Origin: Saccharothrix sp. NRRL B-16314
GTDB taxonomy: Bacteria; Actinomycetota; Actinomycetes; Mycobacteriales; Pseudonocardiaceae
DNA length: 64,000 nucleotides
Assembly (NCBI RefSeq): GCF_000716595.1
Contig: NZ_JNXC01000005.1
Span: forward strand, 62,001-126,000
Direction of reading: 5' to 3'
In this document: piece after piece, positions 50,561 through 59,600 of the stretch
Layout of the letters: each line of letters opens with the position of its first letter
Position numbering within the stretch: the first letter of the stretch is position 1
Position numbers and translations under genes: made by a program
The notes under the pieces: generated by a model
The model's input: only the letters and a program-made list of their open reading frames with translations
Told to the model about the DNA's origin: nothing
Databases searched by the model: none

Positions 50561-51886
50561 ATGGCCGGTGACGTCGACACTGACGTGTTGGGCTTCGCGC
50601 TCCTCCAGCTGGGCATGGGGGCCGACAAGATCTACGGCTGGTTCCACGAGGGCAAGGGGCCTGAGCAGACGACCGACAGCGGCCTGGAGACGTGGGGGAC
50701 CATCGCGCAGGGTCAGGTCGAGGTCAGTGACCTGATCAACCAGGCGGTGCGGGACTCGGGCGCGGCCTGGGAAGGCGCGGCCGGTGATGAGGCGCGCTCC
50801 TCGACGACGCCCCTGGCGAGCTGGTCGGAAACCGCCGGCACCAGCGCCACGACGGCGGGCGAGAACACGGCCGAGATCAGCCGGGCGTTCCGCGAGGCCA
50901 AGGGCAGCCTGGAGAAGCCCGTCGACGTGCCGGACAAGCCCTGGTACAACGACGCGCTGCCGTGGGACACCGACTACGACGACGCGGTCGAGAAGAGCCA
51001 GCAGGTCAACTCCCACAACATGCAGGTGCTGAACAGTTACGGCACCACGGCCAACTCCGCCGGCGCCGGGATGCCGACGTTCCAGTCCCCGAACGAGGTG
51101 GGTGCGAACGTCGAGCAGGAGAAGCAGGTCATCCCGCCGACGTGCACGCTCAAGCCGGTCGAGCCGCCCAAACCCGGTGACGGCACGGGCGACGACAGCA
51201 CCGGTGACCGGAGCGGCGACGACCGGGGCACCACGAAGCCGACGTGGACCGACCCGACGCTCCCCACGGGCTCGAACGACGACGGCACCACCAAGAAGTC
51301 CTCGGTGTCGACCGACGTCAACAAGCCACAGGTCGACGTGCCGTACCGGCCGCCGGACCAGCGTGATCCGCGCCTGCCGAACGACCCGAGGCTGCCCTAC
51401 GACCCGAGGTTGCCGTACGACCCGCGCAACCCGAACGATCCGCGCAACCCCAACAACCCCAACAACCCGCGCAACCGTCCCCCGGTGCCGCCCGGCGTGC
51501 CGCGCGGCCCGGGTGGTGGCCCCGGCGGCGGCCAGGGCGGTGGGCCGGGCGGAGGTCGCAGCGGCGGTCCCGGTGGCATGGGCGGCGGGCGGATGCCCGG
51601 CATGGGCGGCCCCGGCGGGTTCGGGCCGGGCGGCATGTCCGGTTCGATGGGGCACGGCGAGGGTCGCGGTGGTTTCGGGCCGGGCGGCGGCGGTTTCGGG
51701 CCCGGTGGGTCGGGGGCCGGTCGCGGTGGCGCGGGTGCGGCCGGGATGGGCGCGGGTATGGGCGCCGGTGCCGGTCAGGGCCAGGGCGAAGAGGACAAGG
51801 AGCACAAGGCCGCGTCGTACCTCCAGGAGACCGAGGACATCTTCGGCGACGGCACGATGGTGGCGCCGCCGGTCATCGGCGGCTAG
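50561..51886 (+). CDS. PPE-like protein with Pro/Gly-rich tail
   Basis: A 441-aa type VII substrate-like protein. The N-terminal ~190 residues are helical with a W-x-G-type turn (RDSGAAWEGAAGDEARSS) and QQVNSHNMQVLNSYGTTANS. Residues about 260-310 form a Pro-Asn/Asp repeat (DPRLPYDPRLPYDPR, NPNNPNNPRNRPP), then a long Gly-rich segment (about 310-400). The conserved-looking end is ASYLQETEDIFGDG then APPVIGG, common to Pseudonocardiales members. It probably pairs with the 49526 protein and is escorted by the EspG-like protein. Confidence 0.82.
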   Translation: MAGDVDTDVLGFALLQLGMGADKIYGWFHEGKGPEQTTDSGLETWGTIAQGQVEVSDLINQAVRDSGAAWEGAAGDEARSSTTPLASWSETAGTSATTAGENTAEISRAFREAKGSLEKPVDVPDKPWYNDALPWDTDYDDAVEKSQQVNSHNMQVLNSYGTTANSAGAGMPTFQSPNEVGANVEQEKQVIPPTCTLKPVEPPKPGDGTGDDSTGDRSGDDRGTTKPTWTDPTLPTGSNDDGTTKKSSVSTDVNKPQVDVPYRPPDQRDPRLPNDPRLPYDPRLPYDPRNPNDPRNPNNPNNPRNRPPVPPGVPRGPGGGPGGGQGGGPGGGRSGGPGGMGGGRMPGMGGPGGFGPGGMSGSMGHGEGRGGFGPGGGGFGPGGSGAGRGGAGAAGMGAGMGAGAGQGQGEEDKEHKAASYLQETEDIFGDGTMVAPPVIGG

Positions 51887-51902
51887 TCGAACAGGGGGGA
51901 AC

Positions 51903-52721
51903 GTGCTGCGCACCAGGGTCGCCATCCCGGTCGTCGCGCTCTACAACGCCTGGCAGGCCGAAGGTCTCCCGAGGTTGCACAACGCGCTGCTGACCGAGGT
52001 CGACTTCGACGAGGACCAGCTCGCCGAGGGTGACGTCACGGTCCTCACCGACCTCGCCCGCCGCGGCTGGGCCGAGTTGGAGCGCCTCGGTCTGGCCCGC
52101 GGCCGTCAGGTGCACACCGACCTGGGTCGGTCGCTGCGCCTCATCGCCGACGCGAGCGTCGAGTACTACGCGTTCTTCAACCAGGGTGACGGCGACACGC
52201 GGACCGCTCTCGTGGCGCAGTCCGGTGACGAGGCGCTGCGCGTGGTGCTGCGGCCGGACAAGCACTTCGTGCTGGAGCCGGTGCGCGTCGAGGACGTCGT
52301 GCCGTCGCTGATCTCCGCGTTGCCGGAGGCGAAACCGGGCCGCGGCGGCGTGGTCTCGCTGCCCGCGGACTCGTTGGCGGACAAGCCGAACCGACCCCGG
52401 CCGGACGAGGACGGCGGGTCGTTCATGCAGGCCAGCAGGCCGACCGGTGCGCACGTCGGCGAGGCGCAGCAGGTGCGCAAGCTGCTGGCCGAGGAACGCA
52501 CCGGCGGCGGTCAGCTGTACGCCGCCCGACGTGACCGGTACGGCCGCAAGCAGCGCTGCGCGGCCCCGCTGACCTACTTCGACACGATCACCGGCCGCTA
52601 CCTGTCGGCGAAGGCGCCCGGCGGCGACGGCACGCCGTGGATCACCGTGCAGCCGGCCGACTTCACCACGTTGCAGAACAGGCTGCGGCAGCTCAGCGCG
52701 GACGCAGTGCCTCGCGGTTGA
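51903..52721 (+). CDS. EspG-like ESX secretion-associated chaperone
   Basis: A 272-aa cytosolic protein of the EspG/YbaB-like ESX chaperone fold (RLGLARGRQVHTDLGRSLRL, EYYAFFNQGDGDTRTALVAQ, GQLYAARRDRYGRKQRCAAP, LTYFDTITGRYLSAK). EspG binds PPE partners before export. GTG 51903 follows AGGGGGGAAC, 16 bp after the PPE-like gene. The core ESX machinery is not in this window. The 3' end overlaps the convergent oxidase by 29 bp. Confidence 0.85.
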   Translation: MLRTRVAIPVVALYNAWQAEGLPRLHNALLTEVDFDEDQLAEGDVTVLTDLARRGWAELERLGLARGRQVHTDLGRSLRLIADASVEYYAFFNQGDGDTRTALVAQSGDEALRVVLRPDKHFVLEPVRVEDVVPSLISALPEAKPGRGGVVSLPADSLADKPNRPRPDEDGGSFMQASRPTGAHVGEAQQVRKLLAEERTGGGQLYAARRDRYGRKQRCAAPLTYFDTITGRYLSAKAPGGDGTPWITVQPADFTTLQNRLRQLSADAVPRG

Positions 52722-53868
52722 GCTCGGCCGGGCTGCGGTGCCCGGACAGGCCCAGGGTGAGGTCGAAGTCGGCGAGCAGGCTGCGCAGCACGTGCCGGAC
52801 GCCGACCTGCCCGCCGTGCGCCAGGCCGTAGGCGAACGGGCGACCGACGAGCACGGCTTTCGCGCCCAACGCGAGCGCCTTGACGATGTCCGCCCCGCTG
52901 CGGATGCCGGAGTCGAACAGCACCGCGAGCTGCTCCCCCACCGCGTCCGCGATCTCGGGCAGCACCTCCAACGACCCGACGGCGCCGTCCACCTGCCGTC
53001 CGCCGTGGTTGGAGACGACGATCCCGTCCATGCCCGCGTCGACGGCCTTGCGCGCGTCGTCCACGTGCTGGATGCCCTTCAGCACGATGGGGCCGTCCCA
53101 GTGCTCGCGCAGGAACGACAGCTGGTCCCACGACTTGTCGGTGCCGGTGAACAGCTGCACCCACCGCAGGATCGCCATCGGCAGGTCGTCCTCGGGTGAC
53201 GCGGCGAGCCCCGCCCGGAACGCCGGGTCGGAGAACGGGATAGCCGTCCCGATCCCGCGCAGGAACGGCAGGTAGGACCGGTCGAGGTCGTGCGGGCGCC
53301 ACGCGAGCGTCCACGTGTCGAGCGTGACGACGAGGACCCGGTAGCCGGCGTTGCGCGCCCGGTCCAGGATGCTCGCGGCGACATCCGGGTCGTTCGGCCA
53401 GTAGAGCTGGAACCAGCGCGCGGCGTCACCGGCGGCGGTGGCGACTTCCTCGATGGTGTGCGAGGAAGCGGTGGACAGGACGAACGGCACACCCAACTCG
53501 GCGGCGGCACGGGCGGTCGCCAGCTCGCCGTCCGGGTGCAGGATCGACTGGACGCCGACCGGCGCGAGGAGCACGGGGGCGGGCATGTCGGTGCCGAGCA
53601 ACGACGTCCCCAGGTGCCGCTCGGTGGCGTTGGTGAGCATCCGGGGCACGATCCGCCAGCTGTCGAACGCCTCCCGGTTGGCCCGAGCCGTGGCCCCCGC
53701 CCCAGCCGCACCCGCCACGTACCAGAACGGCCCCGGCCCCAAGCGCTCCCGGGCGGAAGCCTCCAGCCCTTCGGGATCCGTGGTGAACGGCGGCAGGTTC
53801 CCCGCCAGGCCTTGGAGGTAGATCTCGTTCTGGTAGGCAGCGAACTGACCAGCCACTGTGCACCCCAT
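52693..53868 (-). CDS. FMN-dependent alpha-hydroxy acid oxidase / lactate 2-monooxygenase-like
   Basis: A 391-aa flavoenzyme of the glycolate oxidase/lactate monooxygenase family. FMN-binding and catalytic segments: LAPVGVQSILHPDGELATAR, STASSHTIEEVATAAGDAA, RWFQLYWPNDPDVAAS, VLKGIQHVDDARKAV, the active-site His-Arg in IVVSNHGGRQVDGAVGSLE, and GIRSGADIVKALALGAKAVL with VGRPFAYGLAHGG. Lactate is the likely substrate; distinction from other 2-hydroxy acids is not possible here. Confidence 0.9.
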   Translation of the reverse strand: MGCTVAGQFAAYQNEIYLQGLAGNLPPFTTDPEGLEASARERLGPGPFWYVAGAAGAGATARANREAFDSWRIVPRMLTNATERHLGTSLLGTDMPAPVLLAPVGVQSILHPDGELATARAAAELGVPFVLSTASSHTIEEVATAAGDAARWFQLYWPNDPDVAASILDRARNAGYRVLVVTLDTWTLAWRPHDLDRSYLPFLRGIGTAIPFSDPAFRAGLAASPEDDLPMAILRWVQLFTGTDKSWDQLSFLREHWDGPIVLKGIQHVDDARKAVDAGMDGIVVSNHGGRQVDGAVGSLEVLPEIADAVGEQLAVLFDSGIRSGADIVKALALGAKAVLVGRPFAYGLAHGGQVGVRHVLRSLLADFDLTLGLSGHRSPAELNREALRPR

Positions 53869-53966
53869 CCCCCGCTCAGGCCATCAACAGGCCGTCTGCG
53901 GAACCGTCCGCGTCGTCGGTCTGCGGATCATGCTCTGCCTCTTCGGACGAGCCTGCAAGCACACGA

Positions 53967-54590
53967 TCAACCGCTGCCCGCGTCCGAGCGGGACGGCAAA
54001 CCTTCTTCGTTCGACCAGGCCAGGAAGTCCGCCCAGAACTCCGCGGTGGCGGCGACCTGGAGTTCCTCGGCACCGCCGTCCTGCGGGTCGCCGAACTCGC
54101 GGCGCACGTAGTCGATGAGGTCGTAGCCGTAGGAGATGATGTCGGCACCGCGGATCGACAACACCGGGTGGGCGAAGGTCGCCCTGCCCTCGGGCAGGTA
54201 GCGGTGGGCGTAGACCGGGACCAGTTGCGGCACTGAGGCAAGTCGCGTCCGCGCGGCGGCCACGGCGTCGGCCTTCCGGGCGGGACGCGTGCCCCAGCTC
54301 GAATGCCAGTAGGCGGCCTCCACCACCGCGAACACCACGTCCTCGACCGGCCGGTCGAGCCACGAGCGGAGCTGGGTGGCGTTGCCGTGGCGCCAGTCCG
54401 GCCACGCTCCTCCCGTGGGCAGCCCCACGGAGAGGAAGGCGCGGTGGTCGTCGGCGAACGCGAACCCGAACCGCGTTTCGACACCGGCCAACTCCGGCTC
54501 CGTCAGCCCCGGGCGGATCTCGACGCGCCCGAGCCGGGCCAGCAGGCGGGCGGCCTTGGAGCCGAGCCTCACCCCGAACGGATTGGCCAT
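53967..54590 (-). CDS. SMI1/KNR4 (SUKH) family protein
   Basis: A 207-aa protein with a SUKH-like core: PGLTEPELAGVETRFGFAFA, DDHRAFLSVGLPTGGAWPDW and later VPVYAHRYLPEGRATFAHPV, LSIRGADIISYGYDLIDYVR. In bacteria SUKH proteins often act as immunity proteins against polymorphic toxins, but no toxin gene is adjacent, so a role as an orphan immunity gene or household protein remains open. Confidence 0.8.
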   Translation of the reverse strand: MANPFGVRLGSKAARLLARLGRVEIRPGLTEPELAGVETRFGFAFADDHRAFLSVGLPTGGAWPDWRHGNATQLRSWLDRPVEDVVFAVVEAAYWHSSWGTRPARKADAVAAARTRLASVPQLVPVYAHRYLPEGRATFAHPVLSIRGADIISYGYDLIDYVRREFGDPQDGGAEELQVAATAEFWADFLAWSNEEGLPSRSDAGSG

Positions 54591-54622
54591 TCGCGCAGGC
54601 TACAACGCCACACAGACAAGAA

Positions 54623-54658
54623 CGCCGGCCCTGATGGAACGACAACTCGGGGCCGGCG
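54623..54658 (-). terminator. Hairpin after the antiporter operon
   Basis: CGCCGGCCC (54623-54631) pairs with GGGCCGGCG (54650-54658) around an 18-nt loop, 23 bp beyond the leftward antiporter stop and before the SUKH gene. Confidence 0.55.
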
Positions 54659-54681
54659 CGCTTATCTGCGCTGTTGAACCG

Positions 54682-55857
54682 TCACTTGGAGGCGAACGCG
54701 CGTTTCGGCAGCAGCCAGGTGAGGTGGTGGGAACGGAGGACGGCCAGCGGCCCCACCACGGCCAGGAGGAGGACGTAGCCGGCCACGAACGGGGCCACCC
54801 GGGAGTCCAGGCCTGCCGTCACCGCCATCGCCGCGAGCACCAGGGAGAACTCGCCGCGCGTCAGCACGGTCAGCCCGATGTCCACGGCCTGCTGCCGGTC
54901 GAACGAGTGGACCTTGGCGGCGAACAGACCGGCTCCGAGGTTGAGCACGATGGTGACCCCGACGGCGGCGAGGACCGGCAGCCACACCGTCCCCACCGTC
55001 CCCGGGTCGATGCTGAGCCCGAAGATGAAGAAGAACAACGCCCCGAACGCATCCCGCAACGGCAGCACCAGCTTGTGCACGCGCGGCGCGACGCCGGAGC
55101 CTCCGAGCACCGCCCCGACCATGAACGCGCCGATCGCGTCGGACACGCCCAGCTCGTGCGCGACGGCCGCCCCCGTCACCGCCACCCCGACGAACGTCAC
55201 CACCAGCAGCTCGTCGTCGGCCGACTGGAACAGCCTGGTCACGACGCGCCCTCCCCACCGGGCGACCGCGCCGAGCACCACCAGGAACGCGAACGCCTTC
55301 CCGAAGTCCACCAGCGCCGACACCCCGGACGTCCCGCTGAGCACGGGCTGCAGCACCGCCAGGTACAGCGCGAGGAACACGTCCTCGATCACGATGATCC
55401 CCATCACGAGCCGCGACTCGGGGTTGCGCAACCGCTGTGCCTCGACGAGCAGCTTCGTCACGATCGCCGACGACGAGATGCCGATCGCACCGGCGATCAC
55501 CAGCGCCTCGCGCGTGCCCCACCCCAGCGCGAAGCCGAACGCCAGCCCGCCGCCGATGTTGAGCACCAGGTACCCGGCGCCGGCCACCGCCAGCCGACGC
55601 CCGCCCGACACCAGGTCGTCCACCGAGAACTCGAGCCCCAGGTAGAACAGCAGGAACACCAGCCCGAGCCCGGACAGGACGGCCATCTCACCGGGATCGT
55701 CCACAAGCGACAGACCGGGCGTGTGGGGCCCGAACACGATGCCCGCCACCATGAACAGCGGGATGGTGGGCAGTCCTATCCGGACTCCCGCACGTGCGAT
55801 GACACCCGCCGCGAGGAAAGCGCCGCCGACCGCGAGCAGCGCATGACCAGTGCTCAT
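54682..55857 (-). CDS. Cation/proton antiporter, CPA2 family
   Basis: A 391-aa integral membrane protein with about 12 segments, related to KefB/NhaS-type exchangers (MVAGIVFGPHTPGLSLVDD, LLFYLGLEFSVDDLVSGG, AGAIGISSSAIVTKLLVEAQ, GVSDAIGAFMVGAVLGGSG). No TrkA-N or RCK domain is attached. It overlaps the SecDF stop by 4 bp (ATGA), so the two are co-translated. Na+ or K+ specificity is not decided. Confidence 0.9.
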   Translation of the reverse strand: MSTGHALLAVGGAFLAAGVIARAGVRIGLPTIPLFMVAGIVFGPHTPGLSLVDDPGEMAVLSGLGLVFLLFYLGLEFSVDDLVSGGRRLAVAGAGYLVLNIGGGLAFGFALGWGTREALVIAGAIGISSSAIVTKLLVEAQRLRNPESRLVMGIIVIEDVFLALYLAVLQPVLSGTSGVSALVDFGKAFAFLVVLGAVARWGGRVVTRLFQSADDELLVVTFVGVAVTGAAVAHELGVSDAIGAFMVGAVLGGSGVAPRVHKLVLPLRDAFGALFFFIFGLSIDPGTVGTVWLPVLAAVGVTIVLNLGAGLFAAKVHSFDRQQAVDIGLTVLTRGEFSLVLAAMAVTAGLDSRVAPFVAGYVLLLAVVGPLAVLRSHHLTWLLPKRAFASK

Positions 55858-58007
55858 CGGTCCTCCAGCACGATCGCCACCGGTGCGGCGGTCAAGACCG
55901 TCGACACGGTACCGGCGACCAGGCCGATCAGCAGCGCGGTGGCGAAGTCGGCCAGCGAGCCGTCACCCAGGACCAGGAGGGCGGCCAGGACGAACAGGAC
56001 GCCGATACCCGTGTTGACGGTTCGCGGCAGGGTTTGGAGGACTGCCGAGCTCATCACGTCGGGGAACGGCGCACGGGTCCGGCGCAGTTCGCGCACCCGG
56101 TCGAACACCACCACCGAGTCGTTGACCGAGTAGCCGATCACGGTCAGCAGGGCGGCGAGGAACACGGCGTCCGCCGTCTTGCCCAGCCACGCGAACACGC
56201 CGACCAGCACGACCACGTCCGTCACCAGCGCGACCACCGTGGCCACGCCGAGCCGCCAGTCGAACCGCACCGCCAGGTACAGGAGCTGGGCCGCCACGGC
56301 GATGGCCAGCGCGATCAACGCGTTGCGCCGCAGCTCCGACCCCAGGCTCGGCCCGATCAGGTCGTTGCTCACCTGCTCCGCACCACCGGTGGCGCGGTCG
56401 ACTGCTTCACCCACGCGCACGGCGGCGGCCGAGTCGATCGGGCCGGTGCGCACGGAGACCCCGTCCGTCCCGGAGGTCACCACGACCGCGTCGGGGAAAC
56501 CGGCGGACGCCAGCTCGGTCCGCACCTTGCCCGCGTCCACCGAGGACGCGGTGAACTCCAGCATGCGACCGCCGGTGAACTCGACGCCCAGCGCGAGTCC
56601 GCGCACGAACAACCCTGCGACCGCCGCGAGGAGCACGAGGCCGGCGGCGAGCAACCAGCGCTTGGGCCGCCGGAACAGGGTGATCCCCCGCGCGGTCAGC
56701 CACGTGCGCACGCGTCCCAGCGTGTGGAGGCCGCTCCACGACGGACGTCGCGCCAGCAGTGGCATGACCAGCTGCAACAACACCCGGCTGAGGACCAGTG
56801 CGCTGAACAGCGACGCCAGCACACCGATGGACAGCGTGACGCCGAAGCCCTTCACCGGCCCGGTCGCCAGCCAGAACAGCAGACCGGCGGCCAGCAACGT
56901 GGTGACGTTCGAGTCGGCGACCGCGCTCAACGCACCGCGGAACCCTTCGTCGACCGAGCGGGGCAAGCGCTTGCGACGGGCGAACTCCTCCCGCGACCGC
57001 TCGAACACCAGCACGTTCGCGTCCACGGCCATGCCGATGGCCAGCACGAAACCGGCCAACCCCGGCAACGTCAAGGTCGCGCCGATCGCGAGCATCGCCG
57101 CGTACGCCAACGCCGCATAACCACCCAGCGCCAGCACCGCCACCAGCCCCGCCAGCCGGTACACGAAGATCAGGAACAGCCCGGTCAGCGCCACCCCGAT
57201 GATCGCCGCACGGGCGCTGGCGTCGATCGCCTCCGCTCCGAGCGTCGGCCCGACGGTCCGCTGCTCCACCACCTCGACCGGCACCGGCAGCGCGCCGGAC
57301 CGGATCACCAGCGCCAAGTCCTCCGCCTCGGCCTGCGCGAACTGCCCGGTGATCGACGTGCTGCCGCCGATCATCCCGGTGCCGCACGCGGTCGACACGT
57401 CCACCTGCGGCGCGGACACCACCTCGCCGTCCAGCACGAACGCGACCCGCCGCCGGGGGTCGCCCGGCGGTGAGCACGCGGCCTCGGCCGTCACCTTCTG
57501 CCACGCCCGGGGCGCGTCACCCTGGAAGTCGACCCCCACGAGGTAGCCGACGCCCTGCGGGTTGAGGGTGGCACGGGCGTCCTTGATGCCCTCACCGGTC
57601 ATCACGACCTCGCCGAGGCTCACCGCGTCGCCTTCCGGCGTCGGCACGTCGCCGAGCCCGGTCACCGGCCGCACCTGCAACTGGGCGGTGCGGCCGAGCA
57701 CTTCGATGGCCTCCGTCGGGTCCTGGAGGCCGGGCAGTTTCACCACGATCCGGTGCTCGCCGGACCGCGCCAGCACGGGCTCGGCCACCCCGAGTTCGTC
57801 GACCCGGCGGCGCAGCACCTCCATCGCGCGGTCGGTCGCGTCGGACGTGGCTTCGGACGGTGTTTCCAACACGATCTGGGTGCCGCCGCGCAGGTCGAGG
57901 CCGAGGCGCGGTTGCACGGTGAGCAGGGTGAACGTGGACGCGACGAGCACGCCGAGGGCAAGCAGCCCGCGGACGAGTAGCGCTCGCCGCGCGCTGGGGC
58001 GCGGCAT
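55854..58007 (-). CDS. secDF: SecDF fusion protein
   Basis: A 717-aa RND-type protein joining SecD and SecF in one chain. The SecD part (about 1-420) has LGLDLRGGTQIVLETPSEA, GQFAQAEAEDLALVIRSGAL and the membrane D4 block AIGMAVDANVLVFERSREEF. The SecF part (about 440-717) has LGVEFTGGRMLEFTAS and VIGYSVNDSVVVFDRVRELR. SecDF uses the proton gradient to pull exported proteins out of the Sec channel. Most actinobacteria keep separate secD and secF near ruvB/yajC; here the fusion lies with an antiporter, so it is probably a second copy. Confidence 0.92.
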   Translation of the reverse strand: MPRPSARRALLVRGLLALGVLVASTFTLLTVQPRLGLDLRGGTQIVLETPSEATSDATDRAMEVLRRRVDELGVAEPVLARSGEHRIVVKLPGLQDPTEAIEVLGRTAQLQVRPVTGLGDVPTPEGDAVSLGEVVMTGEGIKDARATLNPQGVGYLVGVDFQGDAPRAWQKVTAEAACSPPGDPRRRVAFVLDGEVVSAPQVDVSTACGTGMIGGSTSITGQFAQAEAEDLALVIRSGALPVPVEVVEQRTVGPTLGAEAIDASARAAIIGVALTGLFLIFVYRLAGLVAVLALGGYAALAYAAMLAIGATLTLPGLAGFVLAIGMAVDANVLVFERSREEFARRKRLPRSVDEGFRGALSAVADSNVTTLLAAGLLFWLATGPVKGFGVTLSIGVLASLFSALVLSRVLLQLVMPLLARRPSWSGLHTLGRVRTWLTARGITLFRRPKRWLLAAGLVLLAAVAGLFVRGLALGVEFTGGRMLEFTASSVDAGKVRTELASAGFPDAVVVTSGTDGVSVRTGPIDSAAAVRVGEAVDRATGGAEQVSNDLIGPSLGSELRRNALIALAIAVAAQLLYLAVRFDWRLGVATVVALVTDVVVLVGVFAWLGKTADAVFLAALLTVIGYSVNDSVVVFDRVRELRRTRAPFPDVMSSAVLQTLPRTVNTGIGVLFVLAALLVLGDGSLADFATALLIGLVAGTVSTVLTAAPVAIVLEDR

Positions 58008-58045
58008 GGTGAAGAGACCTCCGGTCGAGGGTGAACGGTGTGGGT

Positions 58046-58375
58046 TCAGCTACCGGAGGTCGAGGGCGGTGCGCGTTCGCCGAGCGGGGTCTGGGCGTTC
58101 CGCTCGGGCGTGCGGTGGGTCGGGTCGATCGCGTCCGCCCGCACGGGCGGCGCGGGCGTGGCGTGCACGGCGGGCTGGACGCCGTCCAGCGGTTGACCCA
58201 GGTGGACCTGCACCGGGTGCACGGCGTTGGCGCCGCGGGTGGTGGTGCCGGGTTGGTGGGTCCCGTCCGCGGTCGCCGAGATGGCGACGAGCTCACCGGT
58301 GGCGGCCGGGCCGGGTCCGGACACGACGAAACCCGCGATCATCGCCAGGATCGCGAGCAGCGCGCGTCGGGTCAT
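58046..58375 (-). CDS. Small secreted/anchored hypothetical protein
   Basis: A 109-aa protein with an N-terminal signal or membrane segment (ALLAILAMIAGFVVSGPGPA) and a low-complexity Pro/Ala/His/Thr tail. The ATG at 58375 follows GGAAGGGGGG. It lies between the TPR gene (23-bp gap) and secDF (38-bp gap), inside the same leftward operon. Function unknown. Confidence 0.65.
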   Translation of the reverse strand: MTRRALLAILAMIAGFVVSGPGPAATGELVAISATADGTHQPGTTTRGANAVHPVQVHLGQPLDGVQPAVHATPAPPVRADAIDPTHRTPERNAQTPLGERAPPSTSGS

Positions 58376-58398
58376 CGACCCCCCTTCCGGTGTCCAGG

Positions 58399-59388
58399 TT
58401 AGCGATCGCCGGCGAGAACCACGACGGCTCCGCCGAGCAGCGCGCACAGCCAGGCGATCGTCAACGGCTGCATCGTCGTCGCTCCGAGGAAGAGCGCCAC
58501 GGTCCAGCCGGTCAGCACGACCAGGGACAACGTGAACATGACGGCCACCACGGCGACCTTCGGCCGGTGCCGTGGCAGCCGGAACAACGCCCGCCGCCCG
58601 CGACCGACCCGCAGCAGGAGCAGGCCCACGACCCCGAGGCAGGCGACGACCAGGAGGCCGGAGAACCAGCCGAGCAGCGGCGTGGGCTTCGGCATGCCCG
58701 CCAGCAGGAGCAGCAGCCCGCCCGCGACCAGGATCGCGGCGAGCCGGGACAGCGCGGGCCACAGCAGGACGTGCGTGGCGTGCAGCACCTCACCGGACGG
58801 CGGGGGTATGGGCGCGCCGCCGCGCTTGCGCCGCACGGTGGCGAGGTTCGCCCGCACGTCGTCGTCACCGGGGTCGAGGCGCAACGCGGTCCGGTAGGCG
58901 CGTTCGGCCATGCCCCAGTCCCGGGCGCGCAGAGCGGCGTCACCGAGCACCTGGAACGCGCGGGCTTCACCCGGTGCGAGGTGCGCCGCCTCCCTCGCGG
59001 CCTCCACTGCCTCCGAGAGCCCTTGGGGAGTGGCCGCCAACACCTCCGCGAGCACCACCTGGCACCGCCAGTCGCCCGGCTTGCGGCGCGCGCACTCCCG
59101 GGCCGCGACGGCCGCTTCGGTGTGCCGTCCGAGTTCGCTCAACGCCAATGCGGTCAGCCGCTGCGCCCAAGCGTGGTCACCGTTGAGGACGAGCGCGCGC
59201 TTCGCCGCGTCCAGGGCCGGGTCGGGTTCACCGGCGTCGAGGTAGGCGGCGGCCAGTCGGCACCACGCCTCGCCGTGCAGCGGATCGGCCGCGAGGGCGG
59301 GCTGGAGCAGTTCGATCGCCTGGCGCGGTCTGCCGCGGGCGGTCAACTCGGCGGCACGCACGACGGCCGCCGCGATCGACTGGGACAT
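58399..59388 (-). CDS. TPR protein with C-terminal membrane segments
   Basis: A 329-aa protein. TPR motifs fill residues about 5-180 (RPRQAIELLQPALAADPLHG, AYLDAGEPDPALDAAKRALV, DWGMAERAYRTALRLDPGDD). Then follow about four membrane segments (LAAILVAGGLLLLLAGM, FSGLLVVACLGVVGLLLLRV, VVAVMFTLSLVVLTGWTVAL, AWLCALLGGAVVVLAGD). First gene of the operon leading to secDF; a scaffold for membrane-protein handling is plausible but not shown. Confidence 0.8.
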   Translation of the reverse strand: MSQSIAAAVVRAAELTARGRPRQAIELLQPALAADPLHGEAWCRLAAAYLDAGEPDPALDAAKRALVLNGDHAWAQRLTALALSELGRHTEAAVAARECARRKPGDWRCQVVLAEVLAATPQGLSEAVEAAREAAHLAPGEARAFQVLGDAALRARDWGMAERAYRTALRLDPGDDDVRANLATVRRKRGGAPIPPPSGEVLHATHVLLWPALSRLAAILVAGGLLLLLAGMPKPTPLLGWFSGLLVVACLGVVGLLLLRVGRGRRALFRLPRHRPKVAVVAVMFTLSLVVLTGWTVALFLGATTMQPLTIAWLCALLGGAVVVLAGDR

Positions 59389-59522
59389 CGCACCTCCCGG
59401 ACCTCGCCGACAAGTGTGACAGCCCGAGGAAGCCTCCCCGGTCGCGTGACGGGCCGACCCCTCGACGGCCCGTCACGCCGACAAACCCCCCGGAAAGCGG
59501 TACTGCGGAGAACTTCCCAGTC

Positions 59523-59575
59523 GAGAACATATTGGTGACAGCGTTCCGCGTCAAGATGTTCTCGGGTGAGAATAT
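59523..59575. promoter_or_regulatory. MarR-type operator half-sites
   Basis: GAGAACAT (59523-59530), ATGTTCTC (59556-59563) and GAGAATAT (59568-59575) are copies of one half-site in both orientations. The last two form an 8-4-8 inverted repeat with one mismatch, ending 25 bp before the MarR ATG. Autoregulation is likely. Confidence 0.65.
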
Positions 59576-59600
59576 CTCGGGGCTGTCGTATGATCGGCGC

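Noticed and set aside
50561..51886. Collagen-like or ice-nucleation-type structural protein
   Set aside because: The Gly-rich part lacks regular Gly-X-Y register, and the N-terminal helical domain, gene order and EspG neighbour fit a PPE-like T7SS protein better.
53967..54590. Toxin-immunity locus around the SUKH gene
   Set aside because: No polymorphic toxin or further immunity genes are adjacent; the neighbours are an oxidase and an antiporter.
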